A DNA stretch of 11,342 bases from Thiopontia sp013349825 (GTDB lineage Bacteria > Pseudomonadota > Gammaproteobacteria > GCF-002020875). This document shows, in pieces, positions 7,707-11,342 of the stretch. The notes beneath the pieces are model-generated. The model worked only from the letters and a program-made list of their open reading frames with translations, had not been told where the DNA came from and searched no databases. The position numbers and the translations under genes are program-made. The stretch lies in the NCBI GenBank assembly GCA_963981015.1, contig CAXCCG010000074.1, positions 1 through 11,342 of the forward strand, written 5' to 3'. Positions within the stretch are counted from its first letter, which is position 1; each line of letters starts with the position of its first letter.

Positions 7707-8054
7707 CTACAGAACACTCAGAACCTGCTCGGGAGGTCGCCCAACCGCTGCACGACTACCATTCACCACAATTGGACGCTCAATCACTTTAGGGTACGCC
7801 ACCATTTTTTCGATCTGTTGCGCACGGTTCAGCCCGCTGACATTGAGCCCGGCCTCTTTATACTCGGCCTCTTTCTTACGCATCAACGCCTCAGGCTCAA
7901 CCCCCAGTAGCGTTAGGATTTGATCCAGTTCTGCCGCTGTAGGCGGTGTCTCCAGATATTTGATAATCTCTGGCTCAACCTGCTGTTCCTCAATCAGTGC
8001 CAATGTTTGACGGGACTTTGAACAGCGGGGATTGTGATAAATTTTTACACTCAT
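7707..8054 (-). CDS. ArsC/Spx-family reductase, YfgD-like
   Basis: This is a 115-residue thioredoxin-fold protein of the ArsC/Spx family, closest in pattern to E. coli YfgD. The catalytic cysteine is C11 in YHNPRCSKSRQT. Further landmarks are YLETPPTAAELDQIL, LMRKKEAEYKE and the C-terminal VIERPIVV then GRPPEQVL; arginines in these blocks match those that bind oxyanion in ArsC. Members are annotated as glutaredoxin-dependent arsenate reductases, but for YfgD-like ones arsenate activity is not assured. No arsenite pump or ArsR gene is nearby, so a dedicated arsenic operon is not supported. It heads the leftward cluster with GNAT and zinc-ribbon genes. Upstream there is a weak promoter candidate (TATAGA on the minus strand, 8127-8132). 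Confidence 0.9.
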   Translation of the reverse strand: MSVKIYHNPRCSKSRQTLALIEEQQVEPEIIKYLETPPTAAELDQILTLLGVEPEALMRKKEAEYKEAGLNVSGLNRAQQIEKMVAYPKVIERPIVVNGSRAAVGRPPEQVLSVL

Positions 8055-8133
8055 TGGCTACGATCTCTCAAAAACCATGTATTACAGTCAAGAATACAGA
8101 AGAGTCCGCAATAAATAAAGGGGAGTTCTATAA

Positions 8134-8241
8134 TTAGTAATTTTCTGCACCTGCAAGCGCAGGAGAAGCCTGTACGATGCTGTCGAGACCGCCTGAAGAG
8201 AGCTGACTACCGATCAGGCTAATGATCAGACTATTTAAAAA
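8134..8241 (-). other. Open frame after the HMA-like gene, possible frameshifted tail
   Basis: Immediately after the stop of the HMA-like gene, the neighbouring frame stays open for about 33 codons to a TAA at 8134-8136. Its codons look like those of real genes here (CTG, ATC, GGT, CAG, GAC, GCG). The frame has no ATG, GTG or TTG start of its own. Loss of one T from the run of five (8237-8241) would fuse it to the upstream gene and add a tail beginning LNSLIISLIGSQ and ending GAENY. It could be a frameshift, an assembly error or chance; the sequence alone does not decide. The rest of 8055-8230 holds only a short hairpin (CCTGC loop GCAGG, 8150-8163) and no clear terminator. Confidence 0.25.
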
Positions 8242-8647
8242 GGCGATTAATATACTGCACCATATGAATCACTGCGAATGCCGCAAAAGCACTGCCGGTT
8301 GCAACATGGGCATCTTTCTCACCACGAAACCCTGTCCAGATCATCCCTGCCATGGTTGTACCCATACCTATTTTGGCCACTTTCCCCATATCAGATGCCG
8401 CATTTCGCTTTCTATCTTCACACTTGAAACAGTCTGACAAGAGACGCTCTACACGGTACTCCATCACTTGTGATGGGTAGAGGTCCGGGTTATAGGTAAA
8501 GGAGACCATGCCACTTCCACGTTCGGCCTCAATATTCTCAACCCCTTCAATTTTACGGATATTACGGGCAAGACCTTGTGTTCTGCCATTGACTCTCATC
8601 AGGTCTGATCGAATCTGTACCTTTCCCTGGTGTGCGTGAACAACCAA
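8231..8647 (-). CDS. HMA-like domain membrane protein of unknown function
   Basis: The 138-residue product has an N-terminal ferredoxin-like fold resembling heavy-metal-associated (HMA) domains: QIRSDLMRVNGRTQGLARNI, IEGVENIEAERGSGMVSFTY (residues 11-52). The usual metal-binding CxxC in the first loop is missing. A CxxC occurs instead at C73-C76 (SDCFKCED), in the linker before the membrane part. Two hydrophobic segments follow (about 88-107, rich in glycine and methionine, and 116-133). The protein looks like the front end of a P-type ATPase without its pump. It starts with TTG, supported by an AGGGAGAG ribosome site 7 nt upstream (8655-8662). It may be iron-regulated, since a Fur-like box overlaps its predicted promoter. 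Metal handling is inferred, not shown. Confidence 0.8.
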   Translation of the reverse strand: MVVHAHQGKVQIRSDLMRVNGRTQGLARNIRKIEGVENIEAERGSGMVSFTYNPDLYPSQVMEYRVERLLSDCFKCEDRKRNAASDMGKVAKIGMGTTMAGMIWTGFRGEKDAHVATGSAFAAFAVIHMVQYINRLFK

Positions 8648-8756
8648 TTTAAAACTCTCCCTGTTTAATCCCTTTACCTCTCATAAGTTGCACCTGAAGC
8701 AATATCCAAGAATGCATGCCTTTCGGAGTCACTCTACAGAGGAGATTCATTACTTG

Positions 8757-8801
8757 GTGCGTTGGAAAAAATTGAAAGAAGAAAGCTTTTTCCCAACGCA
8801 C
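8757..8801 (-). repeat. Long inverted repeat in the leader of the HMA-like gene
   Basis: Arms of 15 nt (8757-8771 and 8787-8801) enclose a 15-nt loop. In leftward RNA they pair without interruption as GTGCGTTGGGAAAAA with TTTTTTCCAACGCAC, including one G-U pair. In rightward RNA the same position is an A-C mismatch, so the structure suits the leftward transcript. It lies about 110 nt upstream of the TTG start, inside the predicted leader. No U-tract follows, so it is not an ordinary terminator. It may be an RNA control element, or a small mobile-repeat remnant. Confidence 0.6.
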
Positions 8802-8838
8802 AGCACAACATTAACTCATCACTTCAGGTGCGAAAATA

Positions 8839-8867
8839 ATCGTAACATAAATCATTATCATTTGCAA
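8839..8867 (-). promoter_or_regulatory. Predicted promoter with overlapping Fur-like box
   Basis: On the minus strand TTGCAA (8862-8867) and TACGAT (8839-8844) are 17 bp apart, each 4 of 6 to consensus. The 19 bp at 8847-8865 read GCAAATGATAATGATTTAT, 13 of 19 to the Fur consensus, with an intact ATGATAAT core. Fur bound there would cover the -35 and the spacer. The only gene downstream is the HMA-like one, through a leader of about 185 nt. The gene-free stretch 8648-9019 holds this promoter, the hairpin at 8757-8801 and the amtB terminator, and nothing else I can support. Confidence 0.5.
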
Positions 8868-8911
8868 TATAGCTGACTCATATCGTTTTCTATTAACGGA
8901 CACCCCTCCAC

Positions 8912-8950
8912 AAAAAAAGCCCCGATCAGAACAAGGTCTGACCGGGGCTT
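8912..8950 (-). terminator. Rho-independent terminator of glnK-amtB
   Basis: In leftward RNA a stem of AAGCCCCG with CGGGGCTT, extended by TCAGA with TCTGA past one mismatch, closes a 6-nt loop and is followed by seven T's. It lies about 70 nt past the amtB stop. A second short hairpin (CTCATCG with CGATGAG, 8979-9004) sits between the stop and the terminator. Confidence 0.92.
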
Positions 8951-9019
8951 AAGCGGGAGGTGTACAGCTTAGCGCTGCCTCATCGATCCCACTTAACCGA
9001 TGAGCTTAGGGAGAGGTTA

Positions 9020-10285
9020 CTACTTACCCGTGTTTGTAAATTCTGGATAAGCTTCCATGCCACACTCTGCATAGTCTGCTCCAGCAGCCTCATCTTCTTC
9101 ACTGATACGCAGCCCCATGATGATCTTGATTACCATCCATACCACCAGGCTTGCACCAAATACCCACCCGAAGATGACACCAGCACCCACCAACTGACCA
9201 CTAAAGGTTGCACCGGTATTGGTCAGTGGCACCAGCATCAGGCCAAAGAATCCGACCACTCCGTGAACAGAGATTGCACCCACCGGATCATCAATACGCA
9301 TCTTGTCCAGTGTAATGATCGAGAACACCACCAGTATGCCTGCTGTGAATCCAAACAGTGTTGCCAACAGTGGAGTCGGGGTAGAAGGTTCCGCCGTAAT
9401 TGCCACCAATCCAGCCAAGGCACCATTGAGAATCATCGTGAGATCTGCCTTGCCAAATAATATACGGGCAATCATCAGTGCACCAATAGCACCACCCGCT
9501 GCAGCTGCATTGGTGTTGAGGAAGACCATAGCCACTGAATGTGCACTATTGATATCCCCTAACTTCAGCACTGAACCACCGTTAAATCCAAACCATCCCA
9601 TCCACAAAATAAAGGTACCCAGCGTTGCCAGTGGCAGGTTTGCACCAGGAATCGCCCGTACAGAGCCATCCTTGCCATACTTACCCTTACGTGCGCCTAA
9701 TAACAGTACACCCGCAAGCGCTGCAGAAGCACCCGCCATATGGACAATACCGGAACCCGCAAAGTCACTGAACTCTAGTGCGAACAGACCAAAGACCTCT
9801 TTACCACCCCAGGTCCATGCACCTTCCATTGGATAGATCACACCTGTCATCACCACTGCAAAGGCCAGGAATGCCCACAACTTCATGCGCTCAGCCACTG
9901 CACCCGAAACGATGGACATCGCGGTTGCAACAAATACCACCTGGAAGAAGAAGTCCGAAGCTCCAGAATAGACAGAGTCGCCATTGAATCCATTCTCTGC
10001 AGAGCTCTTCAATGCATCTGCAACCAGCGTGTCTCCACCCATGATATCTGTCAGGAAATATCCCCCTGAGCCATACATCAACTGATACCCCACCACCAGG
10101 TACATCACACAAGAGATGGCAAACAGCGCCACGTTCTTGGTTAATATTTCAGTGGTATTCTTGGAACGCACCAACCCCGCTTCCAGCATTGCAAAACCGG
10201 CCGCCATCCACATCACTAATGCACCAGACACCAGAAAGTAGAAGGTGTCCATTGCATACTGTAGTTCAAAAATCTGATTTTCCAT
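9020..10285 (-). CDS. amtB: Ammonium transporter AmtB
   Basis: AmtB is the trimeric inner-membrane ammonium channel. The 421-residue protein has about 11 hydrophobic segments. Conserved residues are D174 and H182 (SDFAGSGIVHMAGASAALAG), the second pore histidine H341 (DDPVGAISVHGVVG), NGALAGLVAITAEPS (288-301) and an EGAWTWGG loop near W157-W159. The C-terminal tail GLRISEEDEAAGADY then MEAYPEF (391-416) is the conserved part through which GlnK controls the channel. The N-terminus (MENQ, then the first membrane helix) lacks the cleaved signal peptide of E. coli AmtB. An AGGAG lies 10 nt upstream of the ATG. It follows glnK by 40 nt and shares its transcript, which ends at the terminator at 8912-8950. 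Confidence 0.98.
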   Translation of the reverse strand: MENQIFELQYAMDTFYFLVSGALVMWMAAGFAMLEAGLVRSKNTTEILTKNVALFAISCVMYLVVGYQLMYGSGGYFLTDIMGGDTLVADALKSSAENGFNGDSVYSGASDFFFQVVFVATAMSIVSGAVAERMKLWAFLAFAVVMTGVIYPMEGAWTWGGKEVFGLFALEFSDFAGSGIVHMAGASAALAGVLLLGARKGKYGKDGSVRAIPGANLPLATLGTFILWMGWFGFNGGSVLKLGDINSAHSVAMVFLNTNAAAAGGAIGALMIARILFGKADLTMILNGALAGLVAITAEPSTPTPLLATLFGFTAGILVVFSIITLDKMRIDDPVGAISVHGVVGFFGLMLVPLTNTGATFSGQLVGAGVIFGWVFGASLVVWMVIKIIMGLRISEEDEAAGADYAECGMEAYPEFTNTGK

Positions 10286-10325
10286 TTCTCTTTTTCTCCT
10301 AACTGTTCAATTGATTCAGCGTGAA

Positions 10326-10664
10326 TCAGATCGCCTCTCGACCGGACTCTCCGGTACGGATACGAATCACCTCTTCCAGATCGGAGACAAAGATTTTTCC
10401 ATCCCCGATTTTGTCGCTATTGGCAGCGTCGCGAATAGTTTCGATGGTGCGATCCAGCAGATCTGCCGCAATGGCAATCTCCAGTTTTACCTTGGGAAGA
10501 AAATCGATGGTGTACTCAGCACCACGATAAAGTTCTGTATGCCCCTTTTGACGCCCAAACCCTTTAACTTCGGTTGCCGTGACACCATTAATTCCAATCT
10601 CGGCAAGTGCCTCGCGAACATCATCCAGCTTGAAAGGCTTGATGATGGCAGTGACCATTTTCAT
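10326..10664 (-). CDS. glnK: Nitrogen regulatory protein P-II (GlnK)
   Basis: P-II proteins sense 2-oxoglutarate, ATP/ADP and glutamine status; next to amtB this one should gate the channel. It is 112 residues, the standard length. The uridylylation site Y51 lies in the T-loop GHTELYRGAEYTIDFLPK, and the B- and C-loop signatures GKIGDGKIFV and VIRIRTGE are intact. The start is fixed by AAGGAG 8 nt before the ATG (10673-10678). A GTG at 10688 would add eight residues upstream of the conserved MKMVTAIIKPFKL and lies upstream of that ribosome site. The N-terminus MKMVT is GlnK-like (MKLVT in E. coli), but residue 54 is Asp as in E. coli GlnB, where GlnK has Asn. I name it glnK from its operon with amtB. 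A sigma54 promoter and NtrC-like sites lie upstream. Confidence 0.96.
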   Translation of the reverse strand: MKMVTAIIKPFKLDDVREALAEIGINGVTATEVKGFGRQKGHTELYRGAEYTIDFLPKVKLEIAIAADLLDRTIETIRDAANSDKIGDGKIFVSDLEEVIRIRTGESGREAI

Positions 10665-10755
10665 AGTGATGACTCCTTGTTTGTTCACTTTCTATATATC
10701 AGCACCGAAAGCCAATCTCTCCATGCTGTTTGCATCATTGCAATACAACCTCTAG

Positions 10756-10771
10756 AGCAACGGTCGTGCCA
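10756..10771 (-). promoter_or_regulatory. Sigma54 promoter of glnK-amtB
   Basis: The minus strand reads TGGCACGACCGTTGCT, an exact match to the sigma54 consensus TGGCAC-N5-TTGCW. Transcription should start near 10745, leaving a leader of about 80 nt before the glnK ATG. This class of promoter requires an activator, and NtrC is the expected one for glnK-amtB. Confidence 0.93.
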
Positions 10772-10791
10772 CATCACTGTTAGTCCTTAAA

Positions 10792-10804
10792 TAACAAATA
10801 GATA
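10792..10804 (-). promoter_or_regulatory. Candidate IHF site
   Basis: The minus strand reads TATCTATTTGTTA, matching WATCAANNNNTTR at all but one defined position. It lies in a very AT-rich stretch between the sigma54 promoter and the NtrC-like sites, where DNA bending by IHF would help the enhancer reach the polymerase. In AT-rich DNA a single near-match is weak evidence. Confidence 0.4.
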
Positions 10805-10847
10805 ATAAATATTTAAACACTTTATCTACCCAGAAAGACAGGCTCAA

Positions 10848-10864
10848 CGCGCCAGTAAGGTGCG
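10848..10864 (-). promoter_or_regulatory. NtrC-like binding site, promoter-proximal
   Basis: CGCGCC-AGTAA-GGTGCG matches the NtrC consensus TGCACC-N5-GGTGCA at 9 of 12 positions. Its centre is about 110 bp upstream of the predicted sigma54 start and 32 bp (three helical turns) from the second site. Confidence 0.65.
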
Positions 10865-10879
10865 CTTAAATGAGAAAAA

Positions 10880-10896
10880 CGCACCGTATCAGTGCA
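10880..10896 (-). promoter_or_regulatory. NtrC-like binding site, promoter-distal
   Basis: CGCACC-GTATC-AGTGCA matches the NtrC consensus at 10 of 12 positions. Its centre is about 142 bp upstream of the predicted glnK start. It is also only about 50 bp upstream of the phnA start, so it could influence that gene. The two sites together create another inverted repeat (GGTGCG at 10859-10864, CGCACC at 10880-10885). Confidence 0.75.
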
Positions 10897-10947
10897 TAAC
10901 ATTCCTATAGAATGGGTCGACCAACCCCTTCAGCAAGGAATTCAATT

Positions 10948-11289
10948 TTGGCTACACCCCCTCACTGCCCCAAATGTGATTCGCCCTACAGTTATGAGGA
11001 TGGCACCCTCTATATATGTCCAGAATGCGCCCATGAGTGGGCCATTAATGGGGGCACAGAAGTCGAAGAGCTACTCACCGTGAAAGATGCCAATGGCAAC
11101 CCACTGTCTGATGGAGACTGCGTGACGGTCATCAAAGACCTCAAGGTAAAAGGAAGCTCTCTGGTCGTAAAGATCGGAACAAAGGTAAAGAATATTCGCC
11201 TGACCGAAGGGGACCACAATATTGACTGCAAAATCCCCGGTATCGGGGCGATGCAACTGAAATCAGAGTTTGTTAAGGGGTGCCTCTAA
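10948..11289 (+). CDS. phnA: PhnA/YjdM family zinc-ribbon protein
   Basis: The product matches E. coli PhnA (renamed YjdM). Despite the old name, the family is not clearly needed for phosphonate use and its role is unsettled. An N-terminal zinc ribbon uses CPKC (C7, C10) and CPEC (C24, C27). The conserved domain follows: VKDANGNPLSDGD, VIKDLKVKGSS, KIGTKVKNIRLTEGDHNIDC and LKSEFVKG. I chose the TTG at 10948 because AAGGAA lies 7 nt upstream (10935-10940) and the protein then starts MATPPHCPKC, like family members. The in-frame ATG at 10912 would add 12 unrelated residues and has no ribosome site. With the TTG the protein is 113 residues, near the family length. It is divergent from glnK. Its stop lies directly before a possible insertion-sequence end. 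Confidence 0.92.
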   Translation: MATPPHCPKCDSPYSYEDGTLYICPECAHEWAINGGTEVEELLTVKDANGNPLSDGDCVTVIKDLKVKGSSLVVKIGTKVKNIRLTEGDHNIDCKIPGIGAMQLKSEFVKGCL

Positions 11290-11293
11290 CTAA

Positions 11294-11342
11294 GGAACCT
11301 CTGAACAAGTCTGGGTAATTTGAATTACGTCCATAGTGTCCA
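11294..11342. mobile_element. Possible IS5-family insertion-sequence end, cut by the window edge
   Basis: Just after the phnA stop the sequence reads CTAA then GGAACCTCTGAACAAGTC. The 18 bases resemble the IS5-type terminal repeat (GGAAGGTGCGAACAAGTC) at 14 positions, and CTAA (11290-11293) fits the 4-bp YTAR target these elements duplicate. No transposase is in view because the window ends 49 nt later. Confidence 0.35.

Noticed and set aside
7707..8054. Arsenic-resistance operon
   Set aside because: Only an ArsC-family protein of the YfgD type is present, with no arsR, arsB or acr3 nearby.
8688..8876. Rightward 62-codon frame in the region upstream of the HMA-like gene
   Set aside because: It starts at TTG without a ribosome site, runs through the hairpin and the Fur-like box, and has a composition unlike the genes here.
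9303..9836. Long rightward open frame inside amtB
   Set aside because: It lies wholly opposite a clear amtB, is rich in proline, alanine and serine as antisense frames often are, and resembles no family I know.
10665..10688. GTG start adding eight residues to glnK
   Set aside because: The AAGGAG at 10673-10678 lies downstream of that GTG and serves the ATG at 10664, and P-II proteins begin at the MKMV-type sequence.
10912..10947. Upstream ATG for phnA
   Set aside because: It adds 12 residues unlike the family and lacks a ribosome site. The TTG at 10948 has AAGGAA 7 nt upstream and gives the family N-terminus.
1..11342. CRISPR array, tRNA, rRNA, phage or toxin-antitoxin module
   Set aside because: No spaced direct repeats, tRNA-like cloverleaf, rRNA segment, phage gene or toxin-antitoxin pair was seen.

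Overview
The window looks like chromosome from a gammaproteobacterium. MnmG, UbiT/U/V, MlaA, ElyC-like, Tpm, YfgD-like ArsC, GlnK and PhnA/YjdM homologues all read like gammaproteobacterial family members. The anaerobic ubiquinone genes suggest a bacterium that makes ubiquinone without oxygen, such as a facultative anaerobe, denitrifier or sulfur oxidiser. The species cannot be named from this sequence. No rRNA, tRNA, CRISPR array, phage gene or complete transposon was seen.

Layout. 34-5340 is a leftward block: an ElyC-like DUF218 membrane protein, ubiT, ubiU, ubiV and mnmG. ubiU and ubiV overlap and are surely co-translated. 5357-6912 runs rightward from a good sigma70 promoter: an MlaA-family protein with no lipoprotein cysteine, then a thiopurine-methyltransferase family gene (tpm). 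It converges on a leftward cluster at 6935-8054: YfgD-like arsenate reductase, GNAT acetyltransferase and a small zinc-ribbon protein. Next comes a leftward HMA-like membrane protein (8231-8647), preceded by a Fur-like box over a promoter and a long leader hairpin. 8912-10664 is the glnK-amtB operon, ending in a strong terminator. The right end carries a rightward phnA (yjdM) and, just after its stop, a sequence resembling the end of an IS5-family insertion sequence.

How the genes work together. glnK-amtB is the ammonium uptake and sensing module. Upstream of it are a consensus sigma54 promoter, an IHF-like site and two NtrC-like palindromes 32 bp apart, about 110 and 142 bp upstream of the predicted start. 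This closely matches the classic glnA-type nitrogen-starvation enhancer. UbiT, UbiU and UbiV form the oxygen-independent hydroxylation branch of ubiquinone synthesis, and every Fe-S cysteine is visible. MlaA and the ElyC-like protein both concern the envelope.

No wholly new system is evident. The points most worth a second look are the Fur-like/hairpin control of the HMA-like gene and a possible frameshifted tail on it, the MlaA that cannot be lipidated, the NtrC/sigma54 architecture, and the putative IS end.
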